This document shows, one piece after another, positions 11,178 through 23,823 of a DNA stretch of 64,000 nucleotides (position 1 is its first letter; each line of letters opens with the position of its first letter). This DNA comes from Mallotus nudiflorus (taxonomy: Eukaryota > Streptophyta > Magnoliopsida > Malpighiales > Euphorbiaceae). The notes below the pieces were generated by a model. It ran no database searches. It saw only the letters and a list, made by a program, of their open reading frames with translations, and was not told the DNA's origin. Made by a program: the position numbers and the translations under genes. Location: assembly GCA_947683625.1 (NCBI GenBank), contig CANTUR010000622.1:186001-250000 (forward strand), written 5' to 3'.

Positions 11178-14100
11178 ACGAGGAGTGAATCTTTTCCTTT
11201 TCAATCTTTTGAACCATTATTTGATAAGAATGACTTTATAAAGAATAAAAAAGTCTCATGCTATGAATGCAAGGAGCCTGGACATTTTAGAAGTGAATTT
11301 CCCAAGGCTCAAGCACAAAGGTAAAGGAAGAAAAGAAAGGAGAATAGCTTTCAAAGCTGCTTAGGATAACTCTTTCGAATCAAAGATAGAGGATGAGCAA
11401 AAAAAGGCTACCAACTTTTGCTTCATGGCTCTTGAAAATGAAAATAAGATACCATATACTTCTAACTCTTTTTATGATGATTATTGTGATTATGATGATG
11501 GTGATGATAATGATGATGAGAGCTCTATTATGAGCAAACTTTTGCTTAAATGCAAAAACTTACTTATTAAGAAGAAACATTATAAGCATGAGTTAACTAG
11601 TTTAACCTTTAAAAAATTAAAAAATGAATTTTCTAATCTTGTTAAATCAAATGATAAACTGGCTACTGATTTCAAAACTTTAAATTCCTTAGAAGAGCAA
11701 CTCAAGAAAGCAAGAGATGAAAATCATAAACTTACTAATGAGGTAGTAAAGTTGCAAAATTTTATTTCAAAATTTAAGAGAGGAAAGGAGAGCTTCAATA
11801 GTTTATTTAACTCTCAATAACTCTATGGAAACACTCATGGAATTGGATATGAAAATGGAATGCTTTCTTCCTTATCATCATCACATAATTCCACTCCTTT
11901 TACCTCTAAACCGATTGAGACTCAAGTTTTTAAAGCTAATAAGTCTTTTATGTCAAATATTAAGGGAAAGTCTCATAAGACTCAATCTTATATGACACAA
12001 AGAGGTAAGTTTCATGCTAGCAAAACATAACCCAAACATGTTTACATGTAAACTAGACACAACACTCTTAAGCATGCTACACAACATTATTCTCATAAAC
12101 ATGTAGCACAAACCTATCAAAATACATGTTGTTATTTCAATTCATGTCTTACATTATAACTCAAAATAATTTTTTAAGACACTCACCACCATAATACAAA
12201 AAGCATGTCTCATTTACTAGGAATTTGCATCATCCTAATAGAAATAAATTTAAAAATATTGTATTTTCATATTACATGATTAAAGCACACATAAACAATA
12301 TGTGCTTCTATAGAAGGCTACATATGAATTTGCTTCCTTTGGATTATCTTGAATTTACTTCCTTTGGATTATCTTGAGACTAACCAACCTAGACCAAAAA
12401 AGGTTGGAGTTCAAAAGAACACTTAAATTATTTTGTATAAGTATGGTTGAAATCCATAACAACAAAAAGCAAGTGGTATCTTGATAGTGGATGTTCAAGA
12501 TATATGACGAGGATAATGAGCAATTCAACAAGCTTGATGTAAAGGATGGAGAGCATGTCACATTCGGAGACAATGCCAAAGGAAAGATAGTAGACATTAA
12601 AGAAATCGGTAATCCTCAACTCTTATCTATACACCATGTGTTGCTTGTTGATAGTCTTAAATATAATTTTTTAAGTACAAGTCAATTATATGACATGGGA
12701 AATAAGGTAACTTTCTATCCTAGAAATTGCTTTTTTAGTAGTATTGATGAAGATAAAGTAATTTTTAGTAGTGAGAGAGTAGACAATGTTTATGTTATTG
12801 ATTTAAATAAGATTAATAACAAAGACTTAAAATGCTTAATGTCTATTTCCCATGACACATGGACATGACATAGAAGGTTAGGATATGCAAACTTTCAACT
12901 TTTGAATAATTATTGTAAACATGGACTTGTGATTGGTTTACCTAAGCTTGAATTCTCTAAGGATAAACCTTGTGATGCTTGTTAAAAGGGATAACAATCC
13001 AAGTATTCATTTAAGCTCAAGAATGTAGAGTCAACCTCTCGACCTCTTGAACTTATGCATATGGATTTGTTTGGTCCAACTAGAGTTGCTAGTCTTGGTG
13101 GAATGCACTATGCATATATATTGATTGATGATTACTTTATAGTCACTTTGGTGTGTTTTTTTGCTTATAAGAATAATGCATTTAAAGCAATTGAAAAAAG
13201 AGTTTAAAATGAAAAAGGATTTTGTATTTCATCTATTAGAAGTGATCATGGAACCAAATTTAAAAATGAATTCTTTAAAACCTTTTGTAATAAAATGGTA
13301 TTTCACATATGTTTTCTTCTACTAGAACTCCTCAACAAAAAGGGGAAGTTGAAAAGGAAAATAGAACTCTAGTGGAAATGGCTAGAACAATGCTTCATGA
13401 GTATAATTTACCTCTATACTTTTGGGCAAAAGTTATTAACACATCTTACTATATTTCAAATAGAGTTTTCAAACGACCGATTTTAAACAAACCTTCTTAT
13501 AAGCTTTAGAACAATAGAAACCCAAAATCTCATATCTTAGAGTATCTGAATGCAAGTGCTTTATATTAAACACCAAGGATAATCTTGGAAAATTTGATTC
13601 TAAAGCCGATAAAGGAATTTTACTAGGTTATTCTACTTGTAGTAAAACATATAGAGTCTTTAATAAAAGAACTCTAGTAGTTGAAGAGTCAATGCATGTT
13701 GTATTTGATAAATAAAACTCACTTGATCTTAAAAAGGATGTTTATAGTGTTATTGATTTTGTAGATGAGCATGTGGATATGAACACTTAAGAAGAAAATG
13801 CTAGTAAGCTTTTGAAACTTGAAGGTCTAAGCAAGGAGGACAATGAGGAGATGTCTTAACCTTTGAAGGATGAACTATCAAAGGATTGGTAATTCAAGAA
13901 AGCACATCCTTAAGATCTCATTATAGGTTACACTACAAAGGAGGTAACTACTAAATCTTAATTTAAGTCTATTGTTAATCTAGCTTTCATTTCTCATATT
14001 GAACCAAACAATTTTGATGATGCATCGAGTGATGAATTTTGGGTCCTTGCTATTTAAGAAGAGTTAAATCTATTTGAGAGAAACAAAGTTTGGACCTTGG

Positions 14101-14231
14101 TTCCTAGACCTAAATATCATCCTATTATAGGCACTAAATGGGTGTTTAAAAATATGATGAATGAACAAGGTGTCATAACTAGGAATAAAGCTACATTAAT
14201 AGGTAAAGGTTATAATCAAAAGAAAGGCATT
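11178..14231 (+). pseudogene. Element A gag-pol, left part, heavily decayed
   Basis: The start codon expected at 11178 is ACG instead of ATG. Most of gag is deleted: soon after the start the sequence is already at the zinc knuckle (about 11256), which reads CYECKEPGHFRSEF, so its last Cys is Phe. A linker frame with acidic and coiled-coil-like Lys/Glu-rich sequence follows (11425-11820). The protease site WYLDSGCS lies at about 12475, the pre-integrase region at 12491-12868, and integrase at 12900-13510 with CDAC still present. The RT start reads to 14231, where element B interrupts it. Many in-frame TAA codons stand where related copies have CAA. Only fragments could be translated. Confidence 0.85.
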
Positions 14232-15592
14232 TATTAACCATTTGCATGATCAAACTCCTAATTTTAGACTTTGACAAATAATTTTTATACTAATAATTTC
14301 AATTAAGTGTGTAGGGAATTATATACAAAACATATACCAAGCATATACACTTTTGGATGAATAATAACTTTTTGGGATGATTGAACCTCTGAGATTAAAG
14401 AAGACTTTTAACATATTTAGAGCTCTTAAATAAGAAAATGAGCTTCTTCACTTTTGAATTATACATCTTAAGCTTTCTAAATTATTCCTGCTTATTAAAA
14501 TCCAAGTTCATTTGGGTATGCAAATCTTCAGTCGAAGTCAGTATATGCAGCTTGCATTTCAATTTGCATAGCTCTTGGTATTTCAGCAATATCATGAGCA
14601 AAAGATGTCAAATTGATGTGATTCAAAGTTATATAGAAATATAAGACAATCATCTACAACTTTTATGCAGAACATTTTAGCTGAATCGATCATCTTCAGT
14701 CCCGTTCATGAGAATCTTTTGAAGTGGTCACGAGTTGTCCGTCAATGGAGCATCTGGAGCATGTTTTTGCCAAAATATGGCAAAACCTCTCCCGAGCGCT
14801 CCTCACAAGCTGATTGCTTATGGGTAGACCATTGACAGCATTCTAATGGGAATTTTTGAATGCAACGATTATATTTTCACCCCTCACGAGCACTGTTCAC
14901 TCATGAGCCGCCCGTGAGCATCCTTTAAGCTGCCAAAAGTCCAAGAATTAATTCAAAATCAATTCTAAACGTTGGAGATATGATTAATACATCCAAAAAC
15001 TACATTTTAAAATGTTTTTCTATATAAACACAACTTAGAATTCAATTGAAAGGTTAAGAAAACTTGTTTATCATTCATCATTATCTTAAACATTCAATTG
15101 AGCTCTTAAACTTTCCTTTAAATAATTCTTTGTATATAAATCTTATGAGAGTTGGTGAGTGATTAGAATAGACATTCTTATTCTTCTATTTTTTGGGTTT
15201 AGAAAATGGAAAGTGAGATTCTATTTTAAAGGAATTGGTTTAAGTGTTTAGCCATTAAAACATTTGGGAATTTGGTTTTAGTGTGAGCCTTGAAAACACT
15301 TGTAATTTGGTTTTTGAGTGAGCCTTGAAAACTCAAGTTGTAAGGTTATAAGAGTGAGCCATAAAACTCTTATGTATTCTCAATCTTATGAATAAGATTA
15401 TGGGTGATTAAAAAATCCTAACTTGGGGATAAGTTAGGTGGAGACGTAGGATTATTGTTGAATCTGAACTCCTTAAATATTTATGTTCTTCATTCTTCCT
15501 TCTTAACTCTTACTCAATTCTTGCAAAGAATTCCTTTAATTTCCTATTTTTGTTCGATAGTCCTATTCACCCCCCCCTCTAAAACTCTTTTA
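14232..15592 (+). repeat. 5' LTR of element B (1361 bp)
   Basis: It starts TATTAACCATTTGC, a decayed form of the TGTTGACCATTTGC seen in the 3' copy, and ends ...AAAACTCTTTTA. It contains several short near-palindromic words of the type CTCATGAGC, CTCACGAGC and CCCGTGAGC around 14700-14930, a C-tract (15570-15577) near its end, and a TATATAAA-like box at about 15021. Confidence 0.85.
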
Positions 15593-15594
15593 AT

Positions 15595-15605
15595 TGGTAT
15601 CAGAG
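15595..15605 (+). other. Primer binding site of element B
   Basis: TGGTATCAGAG, two bases after the LTR, complementary to initiator methionine tRNA. Confidence 0.85.
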
Positions 15606-15643
15606 TTTGAATTCTAGGTATTTCATTGCTAGAATACAAGATC

Positions 15644-17276
15644 ATAAGGAGTGAATCTCAAAACATCTGTTCTCTTAGACCATTCTTTGATGCTAGTGAC
15701 TATCCACATTGAAAATTCAAAATAGAATTATATCTTGATTGTGATTCCATTAAACTTTGGGATATTGTCCTAAGAGGTTGGGAACCACCTACAACCATCA
15801 TTAATGGTGTGATAACTACTCTTGCAAGAAGCCAATGGAGTGTTGATCAAAAGGAAGAAAATCACAAAAATAAAAAGGCTATGATTACTCTAGTCTCCTC
15901 CATGACAAGAGAAGAAGGAGGCAAGCTTTAACATTGCATTTCGGCTAAAGAAATATAGGAGACTTTAAAGAATCACTATGAAGGTAACATTCAAGTAAGA
16001 AGCAAGAAGGTTCAACTTCATATGTATGAATATGAACTCTTTAAAATAAAGCCTTAAAAATCAATCACGGAGATGACAAACCGTCTTAATGCTTTCCTCA
16101 TAACCCTCAAGAAACTTGGAAAACATTTCTCTAAGGAAGAGGTAAACAACAAAATTCTAGGAATCCTACCTAAGAAAGATTGGGAATCTCGTGTTACCTC
16201 AATTAAGGAAGCTCAAGACCTCTCTACTCTATCAACCGATGTGCTCATTGATAAGCTCTTAACACATGAGCTCACCATCAAGCAAAGAGGTGAAGAACAA
16301 GAAGAGAAAGAAGAAAAGAAAAAGAGCATTGCTCTAAAAGCTTTTCAAGAAGATAGTGAAGAGGAAAGCATCAAAGATTTTAATGATGAAGATGGTGACA
16401 TTTCCATGCTCACTAGGAACTTCAAGAAGTTCTTAAGAAAGAAAAATTTCTCAAGAATAAGGGACTTTAACAAGAAGTTTGAAGGAGATGGGAAGAAGAA
16501 AATAAAAGAGGTTACTTGCTATGAATGCAAGAAACCGGGACACATTAGAAGTGAATGTCCCAAACTCAAATTTAAGAGCAAGGGAGCAAAAGATAAGAAG
16601 AAGACATTCAAAGCTACTTGGGATTATTCCTCCGAATCCGAAGAGGAAAAGGAACAATAAGAAGTTACCAATCTTTGCTTCATGGCCATTGAAAACGAAA
16701 ATAAGGTACCATCCACTCCTAATTCTTCCTTTGATGATTGTGATGAATATTGTGATGATGATGATGATGATGATAATGAGAGCTCTATTGTGAGCAAATT
16801 ACTTATTAAATGTAAAAGTTTGTTATTTAAGAAGAAACAATATAAACATGAGTTAGCTAGCTTAAACAAGGATTTTGAATGTTTAAAAATTGATTTTGCT
16901 AAACTTGTTGCATCAAATGAAAAACTTGTAAGTGATGCTAAATCTTTTAATTCTTTGGAAGACCAACTTAAGAAAGCAAATGATGAAAATCATAAGCTTT
17001 CTAAGGAAGTCTTAGAATTAAAAAATTCCATTGCTAAATTTAAGAGAGGAAAAGAAACTTTAGATAGTCTTCTTGAATCTCAAAAATTTCATAGAGATAC
17101 CTATAGAATTGGATATAAAAATGGAATGTCTTTATCATCCTCACCACATATTACTTTTTTTAAAGCTTCACATGATTCTACTCCTTCAACCTCAAATGAG
17201 ATTCAAGCTAAAAAATCTTATATGTTAAATAGCAAGGCAAAGTCTTATAAGATTAACCCTTCATTAACATAAAGAA
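15644..17276 (+). pseudogene. Element B gag and gag-pol linker
   Basis: Gag packages the element RNA. The expected start is ATA (15644) rather than ATG; element D keeps ATG at the same place. One frame runs to 17272 with in-frame stops at 15710 (TGA for Trp), 15929 (TAA for Gln), 15956 (TAG for Trp), 16055 and 16658 (TAA for Gln). The longest clean part is 16073-16660. It ends with a complete CX2CX4HX4C zinc knuckle, CYECKKPGHIRSEC, and a basic tail. The next part (16682-17272) has an acidic Asp/Glu run and then a Lys/Leu/Glu-rich stretch likely to form a coiled coil, as in other Sirevirus gag-pol linkers. A frame change separates it from pol. Confidence 0.9.
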
Positions 17277-20200
17277 GTAAAGCTCAAACTAGAGCACCTC
17301 AACTAAAGCATGCTTATCTATACACTAGACATAATTATAATAGGCATGCTGCACAACACAATACACATAAACATATTGCACAAACTTATCGAAATATTCA
17401 TCACCATTGCCAATGTATGTCTCACTCAATATCACAAAATAATAAGAGATACACACAATACCAAAGGCATGTTGCTCATATTGCATGATCAAAGGACATA
17501 CCGATAATGTGTGCTTCTATAGAAAACTACATATGAATTTGCTTCCTTTAGATTATCTTAAAACTAACCAACCTAGACCAAGAAAGGTTTAGGTTCAAAA
17601 GAACATTTAAAATATTTTATGTAGGTGTGCTTGAAATCTGGAAGAACAAAAAGCAAGTGGTATCTCGATAGTGGATGTTCAAGGCACATGACGGGAGATA
17701 AAGAGCAATTCAACAAACTTGATGCTAAGGATGGAGGACATGTTACATTTGGAGACAATGCAAAAGGAAAAATTATTGACATTAGAGAAATAGGTAATCC
17801 TCAATCCTTATTTATACATCATCTGTTGTTTGTTGATGGTCTTAAACATAATTTGTTAAGTACAAGTCAATTATGTGATATGGGAAATAAGGTGACTTTC
17901 TATCCTAGAAATTGCTTTGTTAGTAGTTTTGATAAAGATAAAGTAATTTTTAATGGTCAAAGAGTAGATAATGTTTATGTTATTGATTTGACTAAAATTG
18001 ATAACAAAGATATAAAATGCTTAATGTCAATTTCCCATGACACATGGACATGGCATAGAAGGTTAGGACATGTAAATTTTGAACTTTTAAATAATCTTTG
18101 TAAACATGAACTTGTGATTGGTTTACCTAAGCTTGAATTCACTAAGGATAAACCTAGTGATGCTTGTCAAAAGGGAAAACAATCTAAGTCTTCATTTAAG
18201 CTAAAAAATGTAGTGTCCACTTCTAGACCACTTGAACTTATACATATGGATTTGTTTGGACCAACTAGAGTTGCTAGTCTTGGTGGAATGCATTATGCTT
18301 ATGTATTGGTTGATGACTATTCTAGATACACTTGGGTTTGTTTTCTTGCTCATAAGAATGATGCATTTAAAGCTTTTGAAAATTTTTCAAAAAGAGTTCA
18401 AAAAGAAAAAGGATTTTGTATTTCATCCATTAGAAGTGATCATGGAACCGAATTTGAAAATGAATTTTTTAAAAACTATTATAATGAAAATGGTGTTTCT
18501 CATACATTTTCATCTCCTAGAACTCCTCAACAAATTAGGGTAGTTGAAAGGAAAAATAGATCTCTTGTGGAAATGGCTAGAACAATGCTTCATGAGTATA
18601 ATTTGCCTCTATATTTTTGGGCGGAAGCTGTTAACACATCTTGTTATATTTCAAACCGAGTTTTCAAAAGACCAATTTTGAATAAAACATCTTATGAGCT
18701 ATGGAATAATAGAAAACCCAAAATCTCATATCTAAGAGTATTTGGATGCAAGTGCTTTATATTAAACACCGAGGATAATCTTGGGAAATTTGATTCCAAA
18801 GCCGATGAAGGAATTTTCCTAGGCTATTCCATCTCTAGCAAAGCATATAGGTCTTTAATAAGAGAACTCTAGTAGTTGAAGAGTCAATGCATATGTTATT
18901 TGATGAATCAAACTCACTTGATCCTAGAAAGGATGTTTGTAGTGTTGATGATCTTGTAGGTGACAATGAGATTATGGAAACACAAGAAGAAAATGCTAGT
19001 AAGCTTTTGGAACCTGAATATCCAAGCAAGAAGGAAAATGAGGAGACACCTCAACCTACCTTGAAGGATGAACTTCCAAAGAATTGGCAATTCAAGAAAG
19101 CTCACCCTCAAGACCTCATTATAAGTGACACTACAAAAGGGATAACTACTAGATCTAAACTCAAGTCTATTGTTAATTTAGCTTTCATTTCTCAAATTGA
19201 ACCCAAAAATGTTGATGATGCTTTAAGTGATGAATTTTGGGTCCTTGTTATGCAAGAAGAGTTAAATCAATTTGAGAGAAACAAGGTTTGGACCTTAGTT
19301 CCTAGACCTAAACATCATCCTATTATTGGCACCAAATGGGTGTTTAGAAATAAGATGAATGAACAAGGTGTCATAACTAGGAATAAAGCTAGACTAGTAG
19401 CTAAAGGTTATAATCAAGAGGAAGGAATTGATTATGATGAAACCTTTGCCCCCATTGTAAGGTTAGAAGCTATTAGGATGTTACTTGCTTTGCATCATAC
19501 ATGGATTTTAAACTTTATCAAATGGATGTTAAAAGTGCATTTTTAAATGGTTTTATTGAAGACGAGGTATATGTTGAACAACCTCTAGATTTTAAAAATT
19601 CTGACTCTCCAAACCATGTTTTTAAATTGTCAAAAGCATTGTATGGATTGAAACAAGCTCCAAGAGCTTGGTATGAAAGATTGAGTAACTTTTTACTAGA
19701 GAAAGGTTTTTTTAAAGGAAAGGTTGACATAACTCTTTTCATAAAAAAATCAAAGCATCATTTATTAATTGTTCAAATTTATGTTGATGATATTATTTTC
19801 AATGCTACTAACCATTACTTGTGTGAGGAATTTTCTAAGCTAATGTAAGGAGAATTTGAGATAAGTATGATGGGAGAACTCAAGTTTTTTCTTGGACTTC
19901 AAATCAAGCAATGTAAAAATGGGATTTTCATCAATCAAACCAAATATGCAAGGGACATTCTCAAGAAGTTTGGAATGGATGGAGCTAAATCAAGCAAAAC
20001 TCTAATGAGCACCACAACCAAACTCAATAAGGATGAGAATGGCAAACCGGTTGATGAAAAGCGATTTAGAGGTATGATCGGATCCCTTCTTTATTTAACC
20101 GCTAGTAGACCCGATATTATGTTTACTACTTGCTTGTGTGCTAGATTTCAATCAAGTCCTAGAGAGTCTCATTTGAATGCTATCAAAAGAATTTTTAAAT

Positions 20201-20733
20201 ATCTTTGTGGTACAATGTATTTAGGACTTTGGTATCCTAGGAGTTCTTCCTTTGACTTGATTAGTTATTCTGATGCTGATTTTACTGATAGCCTACTAGA
20301 TAGAAAAAGCACTTCCAGAACTTGTCAAATTTTAGGAAATTGCTTAGTTTCTTGGTTTAGTAAGAAACAAGTTTCTGTTGCTTTGTCCACCGCTGAAGCA
20401 GAATATATGGCGGCTAGTTTTTGTTGCACCCAAGTTCTATGGCAAAAACAACAACTTTTGGCCTATGGCATTGATATTAATCACATTCCAATTAAGTGTG
20501 ATAATACAAGTGCTATAAACCTTAGTAAAAATCTCATTCAGCATACTAGAACTAAGCATATTGATATTAGACATCACTTCTTGCGTGATTATGTGCAAAA
20601 TGGTGATATTTTTCTTGATTTTTTTGATACTAATCATCAATTAGCAGACATCTTTACCAAGCCTCTTTGTGAGGAAAGATTAAATTTTATAAAGCATGAA
20701 CTTGGTATGATTAATGGCTCAAGCTTGTCTTGA
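17277..20733 (+). pseudogene. Element B pol: protease, integrase, reverse transcriptase, RNase H
   Basis: The order is that of Ty1/copia. Protease has DSG within WYLDSGCSRHMTGDK (about 17655). The integrase zinc finger has HRRLGH but SDAC instead of CDAC, so one of the four metal ligands is lost. The catalytic core keeps HMDLFGP, RSDHGTEF and the Glu of VVERKN. RT has GTKWVFRNK, LVAKGYNQ and an intact YVDD (about 19780). RNase H has SDADF and AEAEYMA and ends at a TGA (20733). Breaks are a 1-bp deletion near 18849, another near 19490, and a TAA at 19846 where A has CAA. The breaks are few, but the frame cannot be read through. Confidence 0.93.
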
Positions 20734-21705
20734 TTACTTGTTAAATTAATGAATTCATTCATTTTTTTTAACCCTCATATTTTGGAAATTAATAATTAAT
20801 TATTAAGATAAATTCAATTAATTAATTATTTTCATTTAGCATAAATATTCCTCCTCCTCAACAAATTTTTTTTTGGTATTAGTTTTTGTTTGGTTTATTT
20901 TCAATACACTTTCCGTATCTAAGTTTTGAGTTGTTAGTCTATTTGTTTAATTCATTTTATGTCAGTTTCTGTTTGGTTTATTTTCAGTATACTTTTCATA
21001 TCTAAGTTTTGAGCTATTAAGTGTGTTTTATGACTTTTTTTTATCAGTTTATGTTTGGTTTATTTTTTGGATATAAACCTTGAGTTGTTAGATTTTTTTT
21101 CTAAATTCATGCTTTGTATATTTTTAGTTTATTTTTAGTGTCCATTTTTTAAAATAAAAATAAATAAAAATAATTTTTTATATGTAATTTACATATTTAC
21201 AAAATTTTCTCTTTGATTTGTTTATTTATGTCAAAAATATTTGTTTTAACTATCATTTATTTTAATTGTATAATTAATTTTATGGTCAAGGACCTATTTG
21301 TCACCTTTTTTGGACTTAATTGTAACAAATTTAAAAGTACAAAGGTCTTTTGAAAATTTTCATCATGAGCCGTTAAGCTCATGACCGTTGTGGTTTGGGC
21401 ATCCTGAACCGCTCATGAGGAGCGGTCTGGATGAAATATCCAGTATCGCTCACGAACGGACCGCTCGTGAGCAGCGGTCTGGATGCACATTTAACCAAAT
21501 TTTTTTTTATCTTTTTCTTTGTTTCAAACGGTAACTTATAATTTTTTTTCTTTTTGAATTCTTTATAATTTTTTTTTTATATAAATACCCCTCAATCCCC
21601 TTCACTTTCAATCAATTACATTTTCAATTAAATCTTCATTAAAATTCTTTCAAATCTTTTCAAAACTCTCTCTTCATTTTCAATTTTTTTTACCTTGCCC
21701 TTGTC
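20734..21705 (+). other. Spacer between pol and env-like ORF of element B
   Basis: AT-rich with repeated TTTGGTTTATTTT and TATCTAAGTTTTGAG words (about 20890-21070), a degenerate repeat of about 100 bp. At its right end is the palindrome-rich block listed separately. No ORF of note. Confidence 0.6.
21409..21485. repeat. 25-bp palindrome-containing direct repeat, two copies, in element B
   Basis: Copies at 21409-21433 and 21461-21485 match at 23 of 25 positions. Each has CCGCTCATGAGG or CCGCTCGTGAGC followed by AGCGGTCTGGATG. GCTCRTGAGC is palindromic, and similar words occur in both LTRs of B. Clusters of short palindromes are known in LTRs of Sireviruses, where they have been proposed as cis-regulatory; that role here is inference. 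Confidence 0.7.
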
Positions 21706-22905
21706 ATGGCTTTAAAGTTTGCTCAAGGTGCTTCTTCCTCCTCTAGAAGAGCTACTAAAGATCAACCTAAGAAGCAACCTCCTCTCTCATATACTTCAAT
21801 TCAATTTAGAGAGAGGCTTACTCATTTCAAGGATAGGAAAATTATTTCCTCAAAAAAGATAGGTTGTTTCAATGAGGTTACAAATTTACTTGATAATGTG
21901 GGTTCATATGATTTTGCTTTCAATGATTTTCCTACCTATCCTACCTTAGTTCATGAATTCCTTGCTTCCTATTGTTTAAGAACTCATTCTTTTAATAAGC
22001 AAAATCCTATGAATAGCATGAGATTTAGATTGGGTGGGAGAGATAGATTCCTTACTTCTCAAGCCTTTGATGACATATTTAACTTTAAACAAGGAGGTTT
22101 AGCCTCTCCTATTTCAACTTGGCTTCCTAATCTTTTTTGGTCTCAACATTCTAAACCTTATGCAAGAACTTTTGAAGCTAGACACACTAAAGCATATAGT
22201 TTGGCTTCAAAATCTCTTTAGTATATACATAGGTTTCTTACCTACTCTTTTCATGCTAGAGGCTTGAGTAATGAAACTATCTCCTTTAATGATCTTTTCC
22301 TTTTTAGATGTCTTATTGAAGGTATAGATGTTGAGCTCAGAAGATGGCTTCAATGGAGGTTTTGGTTAGCTAGTGATAATGTTAATGGTGCCTTATATAT
22401 AGGAGGATTTATCACTAAGATCGCTCTTTTCTTTGGGATTAATTTGAGAAATATTCCTTCATTACCTTCATCTTTTCTTGATGATAAACTCTTCAGAAAT
22501 TCTAGGCAATTCAAACTTGTCAGAAAATTTTGGTTTTGGAAAGACGAAGTAGAAGATGAAAATGTTAATGTAAAGTAAGAACAAGATATTGAGCACATAG
22601 GCACCCTTTCTATTGGAGAAGAATTACCTCAAGAGCAAACTCCTACTCAAAGAAAAAGGGCAAAAAGACCTTCCACTTTTTAAAGTGCTGATGATGAGCC
22701 CGCTTGGGTTGGTGGTTTCTTTAATCACCTATCAATAATAGAGTCAAACTTCAACACAAATTTTGATCAAGTAGATACTAGACTTTATCATTTTAAGCTA
22801 AGAATGGATCACATGGAATATGATATTCATCAATTGTATGCCCATCATAACATTCAATGCTCTTGGCCTCCTCCTCCTCCTCCTCCTCCACCCTCACAAG
22901 ACTAA
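21706..22905 (+). pseudogene. Element B third ORF in the env-like position, 400-codon frame with three stops
   Basis: Starting at ATG 21706, one frame runs to a TAA at 22903-22905. It is interrupted by TAG at 22219, TAA at 22576 and TAA at 22681, with no frameshift. The N-terminus is Ser/Lys-rich. The middle has FRERLTHFKDRK, VHEFLASYCLR and FRLGGRDRFLTSQAFDDIFN, recalling the family annotated as putative plant transposon protein. The C-terminal part is acidic, has a possible amphipathic segment (residues about 335-380) and ends in a run of prolines. I see no convincing signal peptide or transmembrane segment, so env-like refers to position only. Some Sireviruses carry an ORF after pol; elements A and D lack one. 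Confidence 0.75.
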
Positions 22906-23823
22906 TTCTTTCTTTCTTTTGTTTTTCTTTTTCATATATTTTCCGTATTTAAGCCTTAAACTTGTTAGTTTACCTCTTTCATATCATTGTATTTTTTTTT
23001 ATGTATGACTATTAATTATACTTATTCATGTATAAATTCTTCTTGGGAATGGTTTTTATCTTTTAAAATGACATGAATTTTATAAAGATTTTGAGTATCT
23101 TTGCTTGCATTGTTTTGGTTCTTGATCTTTTATTCCCTCTAGTATTTTTGGCTCCCTTAGGTCAATTTCCCCTTATATCTCTCTCTTTTCTTTTTGTCTT
23201 TGACAAAGGGGGAGAAGAAGCTATGTGCTTAGGGGATAAATAATTATAGTTAAGATATGTTAAGTACTACATGATTATGTAGGATTGATTGACTAGTTAA
23301 ACTCTACATGATCATGTGATGTTTGAATATAACATATATACTATTTTGTGATGCATTATAGTAACACTATATGCATATATGTTTGAAATTATTTTCTTCA
23401 TGTTGTATAACATTTTTTTAATAATCATGTTATCATCATTTGTTATGTTAGGCCATGTTTTTTATAACTTTTTATGTTGTCTTTATTTTTTACAAGAAGG
23501 ATAATAAAATTTATTTATATTTCTTATCATGTCCAATAAGGAGGAGAAATAAAGAAATATATTTTTGTTAAAGGAATATATTTGTTAAACCCTTATACAT
23601 GCTATGATAGTTCATTTATTTATATGCTCTGATACATGATAAATATTGAATTTATGCACATGTTAAGGGGGAGAAAAATATTTTCTCTTTTTGCATCTAT
23701 TTAATTTGAAAGGGGGAGCTATTTTTATTTAATGTACTTATACATGTTATTTATTTTTTACACACACACACATATTATTTATCATCTTTTCAAATTGGTT
23801 GTCAAAGCCAAAAAGGGGGAGAT
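22906..23823 (+). other. 3' untranslated region of element B with repeated polypurine tracts
   Basis: AT-rich non-coding sequence with four purine tracts of the GGGGGAG type at about 23205, 23664, 23709 and 23810, the last directly before the 3' LTR. Multiple such tracts are a described hallmark of Sireviruses. There is also a CA repeat at 23760-23772. Confidence 0.75.
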
